From the NCBI RefSeq assembly GCF_018139145.2, contig NC_059481.1:5320368-5384367 (forward strand): DNA of 64,000 nucleotides, in the 5' to 3' direction. This stretch comes from Gymnogyps californianus. Taxonomy: Eukaryota; Chordata; Aves; Accipitriformes; Cathartidae. Positions 1 through 10,846 of this stretch are shown here, piece after piece; the first letter of the stretch is position 1; each line of letters opens with the position of its first letter. The position numbers were made by a program, and so were the translations under genes. The notes under the pieces were generated by a model. The model was not told where the DNA came from, made no database searches, and worked only from the letters and a program-made list of their open reading frames with translations.

Positions 1-142
1 CCTTTCTTAGCTTCTATTAAAAAAAGTGAACAATAGGTTTTTTTGAGCCTGAAAAATTAGGATAATATCTTTTTACATGGTTTGCATGCATAAGAAAGTT
101 GTAAGTACTTTTAAATTGTTAACCTTGTTATTTGTCTTGCAG

Positions 143-293
143 TTCTGGTGTTGTTTGGGAACTGAAACCAAGGCAAAAGTGGAAACCATTTAATCAAAAG
201 CAAATAAACCTGTTGGAACAAGCCTATCAAAAGTATCTTTGTAAGAGTGCTTTCCAAGCTCCAGGTTGGCATAAACTAGACAGCAATACTGAG
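143..293 (+). CDS. VPS13C: VPS13C window exon 1: WWE domain, first half
   Basis: The acceptor tttgtcttgcag and the donor gtatgt bound a 151-nt exon. Its first base completes a codon begun in an upstream exon outside the window. It encodes residues 1-50 of the visible protein, starting SGVVWELKPRQKWKPF and ending DSNTE. The VWE...W.PF pattern and the following LLEQAY helix are typical of WWE domains, which within this family are described for VPS13A and VPS13C. WWE domains elsewhere bind ADP-ribose or protein partners; the ligand in VPS13C is uncertain. An open frame runs past the donor to 323, but the donor is strong and the next exon continues the domain, so the read-through is not meaningful. 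Confidence 0.93.
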
Positions 294-1346
294 GTATGTT
301 TTGAGGTTTCAGTGTTTAAATGATTGCAGAACATGTGCAACAGTTAAAACGGACTTCTGTTTTGCTAAGTAAGGATAGATGCTGTGTTAAGACAAACACA
401 AACAAAAAGCAAGCTTTTTTTGGAATAGTGTCACATTTTATACAGTAGAATATTTTTGTATTGAGGTAATACTGAGGCAGTATTGAGGTATTTTCCAGAC
501 TTGTATTATGATGTAAGAATCTCCAAGAATTTTGCTTTTGTATGGTAGAAAGGATTACTTGGTATCTGCATGTTAGTTATGAACCTATATTCTTGTTGAT
601 GTAACTTAAATTCTTTGCAGAAGTCTTGGTTTTAGCTTCTTAGTAAGCTGCAGTTCCCATGACTTCGTATGATAAAAGAGCCTATAGCATTCAAAGACTC
701 TTGAAATTAATTCACTTACCTGAGCTTTTTCAGACATTAATTATACATACCTGTATTCCATGCAGAAATTTAATGTGTTGAAATGGCTAAGTAAAATACA
801 GGTATTTTATAGTACCATAACCAGGCTTGTTTTCTATGTCATCCTTTCATTTGAAAAACATATATACCCTCAGCTGTATGAATGCTTAGGTTTTGTACAT
901 TGCAGTAGTGCATTTAAAGTACGTGATATCAAAAACTCCTATCTGTAAGTCGTTATGTTTGACTCGGAATAGAGGAGAGCTTTTTCCTTTTGCTTCTCAA
1001 ATGTTTCAGGATCAGGGTAAAAGCATCAGCTGGGGAAGTAGTCAGCTGCATGTAAATATTTTTAATTATGCCAGTGTAATATATAACTCATGAAGAAATA
1101 GTTACTAAGATGACACAGAGGTTCCCGCTTGGGGCAACTGAAGTTGCAAGTTAACGTGCTTATCAGACTAACTTGTGGTTTTCGTTACTTTCCATGCAGA
1201 TGATTGGATTGAGTAATTCAGTAGCCATGTGGTCATGAAATAAGGAAAAATGCAAATTTTATTTGCTAGTCTGTTTACTAGTAACATAACATTTTATTAT
1301 TTCTCTAATTAAACTGTGTGTTAGCTCTGTTTTCTTCTATTTCCAG

Positions 1347-1487
1347 GTGAATTTTAGTAAGGTTCCAATGGAAATGCGTCTCCCAGTCAGATGCAGCATC
1401 CGACGCAACTTTCTGTCAGGAATTCAGGTTGAATTCAAACAGTCGCCTCACCAAAGAAGCTTACGGGCTCAATTGTATTGGCTGCAG
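1347..1487 (+). CDS. VPS13C: VPS13C window exon 2: WWE domain, second half
   Basis: This 141-nt phase-0 exon lies between ttctatttccag and donor gtacca. It encodes residues 51-97, from VNFSKVPMEM to QLYWLQ. The V(N/D)F..(V/M)P.. segment followed by RCSIRR corresponds to the end of a WWE fold (usually V-D-F-x-x-M then R-x-x-R-R). After this the chain passes into the strand-rich region QVEFKQSPHQRSL that leads to the conserved C-terminal region. The exon is preceded by a 1,053-bp intron and followed by a 1,045-bp intron that contains a coding-like relic. Confidence 0.93.
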
Positions 1488-2101
1488 GTACCATCTTTTA
1501 TCATGTTCTATAAACTAAACAGACACTTTAAAGCTTTTATTTTGTTCATTTATATGAAGAAGTATCTCCAGATCTTTTATATGTGGTGCTCTGCTCACTG
1601 TGTCAGAGTAGCAGAAGTACTATGAATGCTCCATTGATGGAAAAGTACTGCAGAACTGCCATCCCAGGATTTTGCAAGTAATATAGAAAAAATTCCACAA
1701 AATTGTGAGTTAATGTAAAGCAGGGTGCTATGATGGAAAGCTGATTTCTAAAGAGAGGTGGTTTTGGTGTTTTAAAACAAACAAACAAAAACCTCAACCT
1801 TTTTCAAAATCTGCTTACCGTAGTTTGTATATAGTCATGTAACATTCTAGAGAGAGTGTATCTAGAGGTTCAGAGATCTTTAGTACAAAAACTACCTGTC
1901 TAATGGAAACTAAATAATAGACATTTAAATACTCAAAAATAGTGTGCAATAATATATCTGCATATGAGCTTAACAGTGAATTAATGTGCAACACTTGTAC
2001 CTGATTAGCATTCTCCAGTCAGTATTAATAGTGTTGCTAAATTAACCAGTAGAGCGCTTGAGCAGATACTAGTGAGAAGTGTTTAGTACTAGAGGAAAAT
2101 A

Positions 2102-2287
2102 ATGATGAGAAATCATCATCATTGTCATCTTCATCTCCATTTGCTGCACTTCAGAGTCCCCCAGGGGAGGGCACTCATTGAGGACCCTGATGCTTTTGCT
2201 GACCGGCTGGTGGGGCCTGAAGGTAGCCTTCAGTATTACAGTCAATGTATGCCATCAGCTGCAGACCTTCTAAATGAATCTTTGTGA
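2102..2287 (+). pseudogene. Possible retrocopy relic or coding-like island in VPS13C intron 2
   Basis: This stretch is richer in G+C than the surrounding intron and has an open frame ending ...AADLLNESL then TGA at 2285-2287. The reading from about 2165 (GRALIEDPDAFADRLV) has protein-like composition. In the neighbouring frame the upstream part reads as an acidic, serine-rich stretch ending SSSSPFAALQS, so the two halves could be one broken reading frame with a shift near 2155-2165. A GTGAGT donor-like site sits at 2284. An exon from 2165 to 2283 would be 119 nt, and inserting it between phase-0 exons 2 and 3 would break the VPS13C frame, so it is unlikely to be a cassette exon. I do not recognise the parent gene. 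Chance is also possible. Confidence 0.3.
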
Positions 2288-2532
2288 GTGTCAGCCTGTG
2301 TAAGCATCCCTTGTGCAACACTTCCAACCATCTGACCTTTTATAACTAAATAGGTAACATTCCAAAATAATATCAGAGTAGTCCTCTTCCTCTTTTTTCC
2401 TTCCCCCAAAATAAGAATGACGTTCTTCTTGAACACAATCTATAAACAAGTTTCTCAAACCTTCTAAAATGGAAATGGTCTTTGATTATCGTGTCATTAA
2501 AATATTCCTGTAATTATGCAATAATTTTTTAG

Positions 2533-2614
2533 GTTGATAATCAATTACCAGGATCGATGTTTCCTGTTGTATTTCATCCTGTAGCCCCTCCCAAGTCGAT
2601 TGCTTTGGATTCAG
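2533..2614 (+). CDS. VPS13C: VPS13C window exon 3
   Basis: The acceptor is ataattttttag and the donor gtaaga. The 82-nt exon encodes residues 98-124 and the first base of codon 125. It reads VDNQLPGSMFPVVFHPVAPP then KSIALDS, a proline-rich connector with the LPG...FPVV/HP pattern seen before the C-terminal conserved block of VPS13 proteins. It joins exon 4 (g|ag, giving Glu) in frame. Confidence 0.92.
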
Positions 2615-2718
2615 GTAAGAGAAAGCCTTTAGTAATATCAGACTTATTCAGCCTTGAAAGTAGTAACTTGGCAATTTATTTTTTACATATACTTACATTT
2701 TTTTTTTTTCCTATTTAG

Positions 2719-2788
2719 AGCCAAAACCCTTCATTGACATCAGCGTCATCACTAGGTTCAACGAATACAGCAAAGTACTGCAATTCAA
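2719..2788 (+). CDS. VPS13C: VPS13C window exon 4
   Basis: A T-rich tract ending ctatttag precedes this 70-nt exon, and the donor is gtgagt. It encodes PKPFIDISVITRFNEYSKVL then QF, with split codons at both edges (Glu 125 and Lys 148). The KPFIDIS motif opens the VPS13 C-terminal conserved region. It is separated from exon 3 by only 104 bp of intron. Confidence 0.92.
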
Positions 2789-3655
2789 GTGAGTTTAACA
2801 GTGTGTTGTAGTACAATTTTAGAGATTTAACTCATTTTAGAAGTGAACCTTGTTTTAAAGTTCATGTTCTCATATCCAAACAACTCTTGACTTTGAATTG
2901 AGTTTTTAAATGTTTCCAGTGAAAAAACATCATTCTAAAAGAAACTTACTTTTAGAAGTAAGGACTGATCACATGAAGGGACTATTATGCAAATTCTTTA
3001 GTAATCAGAATTATTTCCCTCTTGTACTACAGTATCAGAGTTGCATGTCTGCCTGTTTGCTGTACAGTGCTGGGTTTATTTGGTGCTCTAACAACAGGCA
3101 GCTCATACAGTCTCTAATTTAGTCCGGTACAGTGTGTTCTATTGTGAAATGTATGTTCTTCAGTTAATATGTCTGCGTCTTGAGTTTTTGTACTAAAAAT
3201 GAGACAAAAACATTATACTGATAGTTTCTAATGCAAGTATCTCTACCCAGCTAGTGTGGATATAATACTTGAGGATGGTGAATTTTAATAAAATAAATAT
3301 TCAGTAATACGACTCTTGGAGAGAGGCAGTTGAGTAAGAGGAAGAAATATGTTGTTTAGGTGATGTTATCCATGGAGCGCATGGAATCATAATGTATGAA
3401 TATAAGAAGTATTTGGTGATGGTTAATATTTTTAGGTAAATTTTGAAAGTGTTAAGATATGAATCATCTACAGTAAAGTAATATATAGCTTTGTGAGGCT
3501 GGTAAGCCCTTCTAACTATAAATAAGCAGTTGATATTGTAGATTGTAAGTCTTAATATGCAACATTGCATAACAAAACTTCAATTACATAGGGTAAGCAT
3601 GTGATATTTAAGTTAAACTTCTACAATTATACACTGTTTGTTTTTCCCATTTTAG

Positions 3656-3767
3656 ATACTTCATGGTTCTTATCCAGGAAATGGCACTGAAAATTGATCA
3701 AGGATTTTTAGGAGCACTTAGCGAACTTTTCACTCCATCTACAGACCCAGAAGCTGAAAGACAAAGG
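3656..3767 (+). CDS. VPS13C: VPS13C window exon 5
   Basis: Bounded by ttttcccattttag and donor gtaaca, 112 nt, encoding residues 149-185. The segment YFMVLIQEMALKIDQGFL followed by GALSELF is the strongly conserved strand/helix element of VPS13 proteins (K-Y-F-x-x-L-I-Q-E-M) that marks the start of the C-terminal region. It ends DPEAERQR, a charged linker to the next helix. Confidence 0.94.
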
Positions 3768-4779
3768 GTAACATATGAGAGAAACTGATTCTTGCTAGAA
3801 CAGAGCCTTTGTGGTAACAGTGTTGTGATTTTCTGAAAGTTTCAATTTAAATGAGTGAATATTGCATTTGACAACCGTGAATAAAGGGACACAGTAAGAT
3901 AACTTTCAGTGAAGCATTGGTATTTCTGTTAAACATTGGCTGTGAGCATTACTAATTGACAACTTTGGGTAACTGATACTTGGGTATGTGTAACTGTTTT
4001 CTGCTCTTTTAATGTTTCATTAATTCATGACAGAATTTTTTCAACTGTGGCTACGAAGTGTTAAGGGTGGTAGATGAAATAAGGTTATGGTTTATAGAGT
4101 GGACTTCTAATTGTTAGTCTACAGTGTCTTTTGTCTTTAGAGAGCAGAAGGAACAAATTTTCATGGCTCTAAATTAAGTCTTAAATAGGTATGTAATATT
4201 CAGAAAGGTCACATTTGGTTCTAGTGTGCGTAGGAGAGTCATTCTTAAAGTTTTTCTTAGAAACGGTATCTTCAGATGTACTGTATAAAAATTCTAATTT
4301 TGTAAGGAAATATAAAAATGCAAAGAACCTCAGGAAGTTAGTTATCTTACTAATATTTCTAAATTAATTTAGAAGTGATACCTTAAGTGATTGAGGAATT
4401 TAAGAGAATATCAAGTGATATAGTGTAAAATGGAAAAGTCACCCAGAAATTGTTGTGTGTGGTTTTTGGTTTCGTTTTTTTGTTTGGTTGCTTGGGGTTT
4501 TTTGGGTTTTTTTTTTACCCTGGGTTAGAGAAATGTATTAATACAGTTATAATCTGTATTACAGGTTATAAAAGTAATTAGTCCATTTCCAGTTTTGGAG
4601 GTATTGGCTATTTAGTTAGTTAACTGTTTTATTACATTTGACTATGATTATTATTTCTGCTGTTTATTTATTTGTGTATATTTTTTACATATATTTATAT
4701 GTAATATTATTAATAATATTACATATATGTTGATGAGATAAACTTCTGTTCTATTTTTTCTTTTTTTTAATAAAACCAG
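3768..4779 (+). other. VPS13C intron 5 with a G/T tract and a perfect palindrome
   Basis: This 1,012-bp intron is AT-rich. It holds a G/T-rich tract at about 4458-4516 (runs of GGTTTT and T) and a perfect AT-rich palindrome at 4696-4727. No coding or RNA signal was found in it. Confidence 0.6.
4696..4727. repeat. Perfect 32-bp AT-rich palindrome
   Basis: The 16-base arm TATATGTAATATTATT is followed immediately by its exact reverse complement, centred between 4711 and 4712. Imperfect complementarity continues a few bases outward (acatat at 4687, atatgt at 4725). It lies 53 bp upstream of an exon. Such sequences can extrude cruciforms and are prone to deletion. Confidence 0.9.
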
Positions 4780-4893
4780 TCTAAATTAATTCAGCAAGAT
4801 GTGGATGCACTTAACACTGAGCTAATGGAGTCCTCCCTAACAGACCTGTCAATGCTCAGCTTCTTTGAGCATTTCCATATTTCTCCAATCAAG
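4780..4893 (+). CDS. VPS13C: VPS13C window exon 6
   Basis: The acceptor follows a long pyrimidine tract ending aaaaccag, and the donor is gtatgt. The 114-nt phase-0 exon encodes residues 186-223, from SKLIQQDVDALNTEL to FFEHFHISPIK. The FEHFHISPIKL element, completed by the next exon, is a well-conserved beta-strand motif of the VPS13 C-terminal region. The open frame continues into the intron to 5019, but the donor and exon 7 are clear. Confidence 0.94.
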
Positions 4894-6142
4894 GTATGTA
4901 ATAGAGATATAGTTTTGGTTAATAAAACACTTGATATCAATGATATCTTAATTCCTTATGGTAAATACATCCTCAGATCAACCTTCTGGGTAATTGAGGT
5001 CTTTGTGCTGTCTTTCTAATGGGGATTTTTTTTCTGTTCTGTAGAACTTAATACTTTGTTGGAAAACTTCCTTAGTTGCCCATGAGTACAAACAGACCCT
5101 TAACCATTGCTAAGTGGGAAGAGTCAATGGGTATAATAGTGAGGAAAATTAGATAAAATGCTGGCCTGAAGGTATCCAAGTAACGTATGGTAAATTGTAA
5201 TAAAATACACTTTCATGGGCTTATCTTCATGTCTCTCTTCAACCAGTTAGATTTTTTTGGACATTCCTGTGATATTTTAACATTATCCTCTAGCTAGTCT
5301 GGTTAAAGTTGTTGAAGAAATTGTTATAATTTTAAGTCTCTCTTGCATCTTTTTTTTAAATGTCTAGACATGCTGCCTGTTAAGTACAGGAAGGGGCTTC
5401 TTTTTCTCCCATGTTTTTTTCACCTTACTTCAGTCACTCATCTCAATATTCTAAACCACTGGATAGTGGGAAGACTGTGACAATAGCTATGTGGCCTTTT
5501 GAAAAAAATGAAAATTGGGAATCTTGAAAAAGTCAAATCATACAGGTTAACTGCTATGCCCTCTTTTAAGCGAGTAGAAGGGAGCAATATTGGTTATAAT
5601 GATGAACAAGGGAAAAGGAAGATAATTTTTTGTTGCCCTCTCCACCCGTAAGAAAAGTGCGTGGATTTCTTTTAAAATAAGTGTCTTAACAACACTAAAC
5701 AATCCCATTTTACAGTGTTAAAGACAGTTCTCTAAAGTTCATGTGTTTCACCAAAAGAGTGACTAGTTGCAAAAATACACACGAGCTAGTTAAGTAAATC
5801 AGCATTTAAGGTTTAACTTGTACTGGGAATTAAGCTCCACCTATTTAACACGTTATTTCTCTCATTGTTTACACAGAAGCTTACAGATGTAAACATAATG
5901 AAAGTTAAACTTCTAGGGCAATTTGACACTTCTGTGTATGGAAATATAAATAAATACATATGTTATCAAAGTCATACCATTGTGAGTTCAAGCATGTTTG
6001 TTGAAATTGTACCTTTCCTCAATGTGAGTAAAAATACTTACCACTGTTTCACAACTGGTTTGTTTACACATGTACCACACAACCTGTCTGGTGTGTGTAT
6101 TTTGTCTTGATTTGTCTTGTTTTACTAATTCTGTCTTGACAG
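4894..6142 (+). other. VPS13C intron 6
   Basis: This 1,249-bp AT-rich intron contains short ORFs on both strands with no recognisable protein content. I see no repeat, RNA gene or other feature in it. Confidence 0.5.
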
Positions 6143-6279
6143 TTGCATTTGAGTCTATCTCTGGCTTCTGGTGGAGAAGCATCAGATAAGGGGGAAGAAA
6201 TGATAGCCATTCATTCTCTGAATTTGCTGTTGAAAAGTATTGGAGCTACTCTAACAGATGTAGATGATCTTATTTTCAA
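6143..6279 (+). CDS. VPS13C: VPS13C window exon 7
   Basis: Acceptor ctgtcttgacag, donor gtaagc, 137 nt, residues 224-268 plus two bases of Lys 269. It encodes LHLSLSLASGGEASD, then KGEEMIAIHSLNLLLKSIG and TLTDVDDLIFK. The SIGATLTDVDD motif is diagnostic of VPS13 proteins: hydrophobic strands followed by a helix and the DVDD acidic turn. Confidence 0.95.
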
Positions 6280-6531
6280 GTAAGCTAATAAAGATTTATT
6301 TTTTTTTTTAAGATATTTTGAATAAAGCTACTATACATTTAAGAAGTGGGTCCATGATAAACTTTGCTGACTGACTCTAGTATAAATGTATACAGCCTTT
6401 GGGGAAAGGGAGGAATGGGGTTTGGGCTCCTTTTTAAGAGAATAGGGCTTCAGGATTATCTGAAGGAAAAAGAGAACTATTTAGAAGGAGAAAAGGTATC
6501 TATAACTAACGTGTGATTACTTGTCTTTCAG

Positions 6532-6613
6532 ACTTGCTTTCTTTGAAATTAAATATCAGTTCTACAAGAGAGACCAACTGATGAAGAGAGTTGTTAGACA
6601 TTATAGTGAACAA
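6532..6613 (+). CDS. VPS13C: VPS13C window exon 8
   Basis: Acceptor cttgtctttcag, donor gtaagc, 82 nt, residues 270-296. It encodes LAFFEIKYQFYKRDQLMK then RVVRHYSEQ, an amphipathic helix pair conserved across the family (F-E-x-x-Y-x-F-Y and L...HY..Q). It joins exon 7 through a split Lys codon. Confidence 0.94.
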
Positions 6614-7068
6614 GTAAGCTTATTTAGCCAAGCCTTTGTGTGAAATTTTGAGTAAGTATCTTACAGAATGCAGAAAACAGGAAAGAAAAGGTGAATACCT
6701 CTAAAAGCTACTAATTTTTTATTTCATGATACTGAAGTAGGAATCTGGTGGCACATTACGAAAATGTAAATACAGAAGCGTCCTGAAAATGTGTTTTAAG
6801 AATTTTAAGTGATTTGCTTCTGTTCTTTTTATTTATAATTTTCTTCATCAAAGTATTCTAATAGTTATCCATACATATACTGCATCTTTTTCCTAAGCTT
6901 GTCTTCATTCTAGTAGGAATACTTAGTTGAGTACTCTAACCACCTTACTTAGGTAGTAATTGAAAAAATTTACCAGCCTTGGGTTCTAACATGGAACTAT
7001 GTGTAACAACAGCTAGTAACACTGCTTTTGGGTTTTTTTTTTTTTGTTCCCCCCCCCCCATTATTTAG

Positions 7069-7182
7069 CTCCTGAAACAGATGTATGTTCTTGTACTTGG
7101 GTTAGACGTTCTTGGAAATCCATTTGGCTTAATCAGAGGCTTGTCTGAGGGAGTTGAAGCTTTCTTCTATGAGCCGTTCCAG
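7069..7182 (+). CDS. VPS13C: VPS13C window exon 9: conserved LGNP motif
   Basis: This 114-nt phase-0 exon encodes residues 297-334, [20 protein letters not shown] then [18 protein letters not shown]. The LG.D.LGNP.GL..G...G....FYEP pattern is one of the most conserved in VPS13 proteins and starts the amphipathic ATG2_C-like/DH-like segment that contacts lipid droplets and other membranes. Its acceptor is unusual: the pyrimidine tract is a T13 run (7033-7045) and a C11 run (7049-7059), both unstable homopolymers. Confidence 0.96.
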
Positions 7183-7434
7183 GTATGACTTCCTGATTCT
7201 TCAACTGTGTATGAATAGTAGGCTGATTGAATATACTGGTAGGGTTGTAGTTTTGTTGTCACTATACTCTACACCCTGAACTGTTAAGAAAGCAATAATT
7301 TTTTATGTTAACGTTAAAGAAATAACATATTCAAATGGCCTTACTTTCATCAGTGTAAAGGAATTGCTAGTTTTTCTTGAAACAGATGCATAAGTGTATA
7401 GTTTTCTGCTATTCATAATAAGCTTCATTTTTAG

Positions 7435-7510
7435 GGTGCTGTTCAAGGACCTGAAGAATTTGCTGAAGGCTTTGTAATTGGTGTTAAAAGTCTTCTTGGA
7501 CACACAGTGG
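7435..7510 (+). CDS. VPS13C: VPS13C window exon 10
   Basis: Acceptor agcttcatttttag, donor gtatgt, 76 nt, residues 335-359 plus one base of Gly 360. It encodes [20 protein letters not shown] then LGHTV. The GAVxGPEEFxxGxxxGVxSLxxxxVGG pattern is a hallmark of the family: a glycine-spaced amphipathic helix in the DH-like region. Confidence 0.96.
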
Positions 7511-8169
7511 GTATGTATCGTATTGTTACTGTTTTAATAAGTTAGATGAACTGATGGATTGCATTTACATTTTTTTCTTCTTATTTTGAAGGGAAAGTTA
7601 TAGTTTTAAAGTATCTACACGGTAATTTTTTTGACGAATATTTAAGTTTGTCAGATACTATTGCCAGTATTTGTGATACAGATCATTCATACCTTACTTA
7701 CTTGAGACTATCTAGATGCCTGTTTTGCAGACTGAGCAAGCAAACTGAGAAACATGGCATGTATAACTGAATTTGTAACATGCTGTGGATGAATAAGGAA
7801 AATTACTCTAATGGTCCTAAAATGTCTGGAGAAGCCTGAGAAGTGTTCTTAGGACCAGCTAGTGTTACAGTTACCTTAGATTTTCATTCAGCTATGTGTT
7901 ACAGTAATTAAAGAAAATATGATTCCATCCAATATGCTATACAACATGTACTGAAGTGATTTAAGAGTCACCTTTTGCTGTATTTATGGATTTCAGGCCA
8001 GATTCCAGAGTCCTGTCATGGACAACATGTGGTAGTCACTCTGTGTAAATTCGTAATATCTAAAGTGAATATGAAGGGAAATCGCTATGAACTTTGTGGC
8101 TTCTTGTGTGTTGTCTGCTGTTAAATTGTGAAAGAACAGTAACTTCTACTTTCTGCCTTGTTCCATCAG

Positions 8170-8333
8170 GTGGTGCAGCAGGGGTGGTGTCTAGGATCAC
8201 TGGTTCTGTTGGAAAAGGCTTGGCTGCTATCACTATGGATAAAGAATTTCAGCAGAAACGGAGAGAGGAAATGGGTCGGCAGCCGAAAGACTTTGGTGAC
8301 AGCCTGGCCAAAGGAGGAAAAGGCTTGTTACGG
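8170..8333 (+). CDS. VPS13C: VPS13C window exon 11
   Basis: Acceptor cttgttccatcag, donor gtatga, 164 nt, residues 361-414. It encodes GAAGVVSRITGSVGKGLAAI, the helix TMDKEFQQKRREEMGRQPKD and SLAKGGKGLLR. The GxxSxxTGSxGKGLAxxTMDxxFQxxRR element is nearly invariant in VPS13A/C. It combines glycine-rich amphipathic helices with a basic stretch suited to membrane binding. The ORF runs a few residues into the intron; the donor at 8334 fixes the end. Confidence 0.96.
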
Positions 8334-9633
8334 GTATGAATTTGGAGTTGAGGGGATATGTGCCAACTCTTAATCTGTGCTTGAAAATTATATGCAAACA
8401 AGTTTGATGTCGTCTTTATCAGTTCATGAACTAAACAGAAGAAACAAACAGGCAGTCAGTTTATAGGAGACTCAGTGTAGTGTGTCAGCTTTAGTGTTTG
8501 AGGTCATGTTTTTGGCCAACCTGAGGAATTGAAAGTAGGGTCTCAGAAAGGAAAAGTGTAGGAAGTAACACGAATTTCTCCTGTGAATTATATAAATAAG
8601 CAAATAGTTACTCATGTTCAACAAATGTGTTATCTAATTAAAGTAACTGGGCCCTTATTTTACTTTGCAGTCAATTCTGTCATTAAAGTCAGTTGGCTGT
8701 GAATTATGAGCTCTGGGCATGTGCTACATAGTAGAAATGGCTTTCTATATGCTGAGGTCGTATAAAAACTGCTAGGTTTTCTTGACTTAAAAGAATTTGA
8801 ACATGAAGCAAGTAGAATGTGTATAAAAGTAAATACTACCTTAGGTTGGAGAGATTTTTCTGAAATAGAAGCTGCGCAACCCCTGTATATTTTTTCTTTT
8901 TTTTTATAATCTAAAATTGGGAACCTTTTCTGGTTGCTGAAAGATCACATCTATTTCTAGTTAAAGTGTTAAGTATGAGACAAACCTCATGTAAACAATT
9001 ACTGAGAGATCTGTATTACCTGAATGCAAATTAAGTCTTCTAATAAATTCTATCACTTTCCATTTAATATAAAAACAGTCAACATATTTCTAGGTAATTA
9101 TAAGTAATAACCATTGTGGAGTTGTTTCTGACACGGTTTGCTGAAAACTTGGAAGTTACCTCAGTGGATTTTTATTCTTCTGCCTTTGTGTCATTAAACT
9201 ACTTGGCCTTTAAAGTCTTCCAGAGAGTTATTTGATGTGAATTTATCTTTAATATCTTGAATATCACTCATGACTGGGAATTCTGGCAGCTTCCTGTTAG
9301 TAGTGAAAGTGTAATAGTGACTTTCTTAATTATTACAAGACTGATTACTGTACAGAAGATTTGTTAGTCTTTCTTGCCAGCATAAATGTTTCTTCAGCCA
9401 TTTTAGGTTTTCCCCCCTCTCTTTTTTCCCTCAGTTATAATTTCCTTAAAAGTTTAAAGTAAAAAAAAAAACAAAAACCAACCCTGAAACCAAAACCCCC
9501 CAGCCAAACAGTGTTTCCAATATTGAACTTCATTATGAAGTTTTAAAATGAAGGATGAGAGACAACTAGTTGCCCAGTTGGACTATAGCATTCCTGTTTC
9601 TAAGTAGGAACTTAATTATCTTCTCCATTTTAG
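8334..9633 (+). other. VPS13C intron 11
   Basis: This 1,300-bp AT-rich intron holds an A/C-rich tract at about 9461-9510 (A11 followed by ACAAAAACCA-type sequence), similar to other A/C or G/T tracts in the window. No gene or RNA signal was found. Confidence 0.5.
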
Positions 9634-9679
9634 GGTGTTGTTGGAGGTGTGACGGGCATAATCACTAAACCTGTAGAAG
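9634..9679 (+). CDS. VPS13C: VPS13C window exon 12 (46-nt small exon)
   Basis: Acceptor ttctccattttag, donor gtaagc. The exon encodes GVVGGVTGIITKPVE (residues 415-429) plus one base of Gly 430. The GVxGGxTGIxTKPVEGA motif is conserved throughout VPS13 proteins and is why this short exon can be recognised, since it is too short for an ORF search. It keeps the frame between exons 11 and 13. Confidence 0.95.
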
Positions 9680-10722
9680 GTAAGCACTAAGGTTGCACTG
9701 CATTGCTTAAATGGTTTCCCAGTACTTTACAATTTATTTTGTAATTTTAAGAAATATCACTCTAAGTGTGATGCTAAGGCATAGCAAGATTATTTTTATA
9801 TTTTTAATTCAGACGTGACGTTATATGATGATTTACTCGAATATATTTATAGCTGTTATTGGCTTACCACCTTTTCAGCCTTTGTATGAATTAAGGAATG
9901 GTTGTCTTCGTGATGTATTTTTAGGCCTGCTGTACCCAATTTCTTGTTTAAAGCCAGAATAAAGATACTAAAAATAATAAATTAAAAAGCACCAGCTGAA
10001 AAAGTTTTTTTGAGACTCCAGAGGTTGGAGAAATCTTAAAAAGCAGATTTGGTTTTATGCCTAAGATCAGTATTTGTTTTTGTGAAGACTGTCACTTTAT
10101 CAGTATGATAGATGATGGAAAAAATCCAAGATAAAATGCCTCTTATTAAAATTCATGTCAAAGTGCTTTAGATGTTGGAAGTTAATTGTCACTGTGTTGT
10201 ATTTTGTAGGTTATTGGCAGATACTTTGACATGTAGTCCTTCTCTCATTTGTGTATGAACACACATGCTTTCTAAACACTGTCTTGGCTCTTCCATAGTT
10301 ATGTATCACCAGAAACATGTAATTTTGAGATAGAAATAGTTAACTTCCATTATACTTGTGCATCTTAGAGTCTTCAGGTTATTTTGTTATTACTATCAAC
10401 CTATAAAAACTGATATATTGGCCTACAGTCCAGACTGAAAGTGTGAAAAGGAGAATCTAGTTAACATCTCAGTTATGCTGGCTTTGGAGACTGGTAAGGT
10501 GTTAAGTGAACAGCAGTATGTCTAAACAGACAAGGAAGCAATGTCTGACTTTTCATAGAGAACTTTTTTTATAAGTGGATTGTACATAATCAATTGCTGT
10601 GGGCTGTTTCCAATACAAAACAGTTCTAGTGCAGCCTGGAGCAGTAATGGTTTAATTCTGTGGTTAATGTGTTCAAGTAGGTCATTAAAACTGTATCTTT
10701 CTCTGTTCCCTTTCTTTTAAAG
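9680..10722 (+). other. VPS13C intron 12
   Basis: This 1,043-bp AT-rich intron has no recognisable repeat, RNA gene or open frame of interest. Confidence 0.5.
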
Positions 10723-10846
10723 GGGCTAAAAAAGAAGGTGCAGCTGGATTCTTTAAAGGAATTGGAAAGGGGCTTGTAGGAGTGGTAGCCCGCCCAACAG
10801 GTGGCATCGTAGATATGGCAAGCAGTACCTTCCAGGGAATTCAAAG
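10723..10846 (+). CDS. VPS13C: VPS13C window exon 13
   Basis: Acceptor cctttcttttaaag, donor gtaaaa, 124 nt, residues 431-470 with split codons at both edges. It encodes AKKEGAAGFFKGIGKGLVGV then VARPTGGIVDMASSTFQGIQ. The GxxGFFKGxGKGLxGxxxRPxGGxxDxxSxTFxGI motif is shared by VPS13 proteins and closes the amphipathic glycine-rich block. A long minus-strand ORF across this exon (10626-11093) is only its antisense shadow. Confidence 0.96.
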
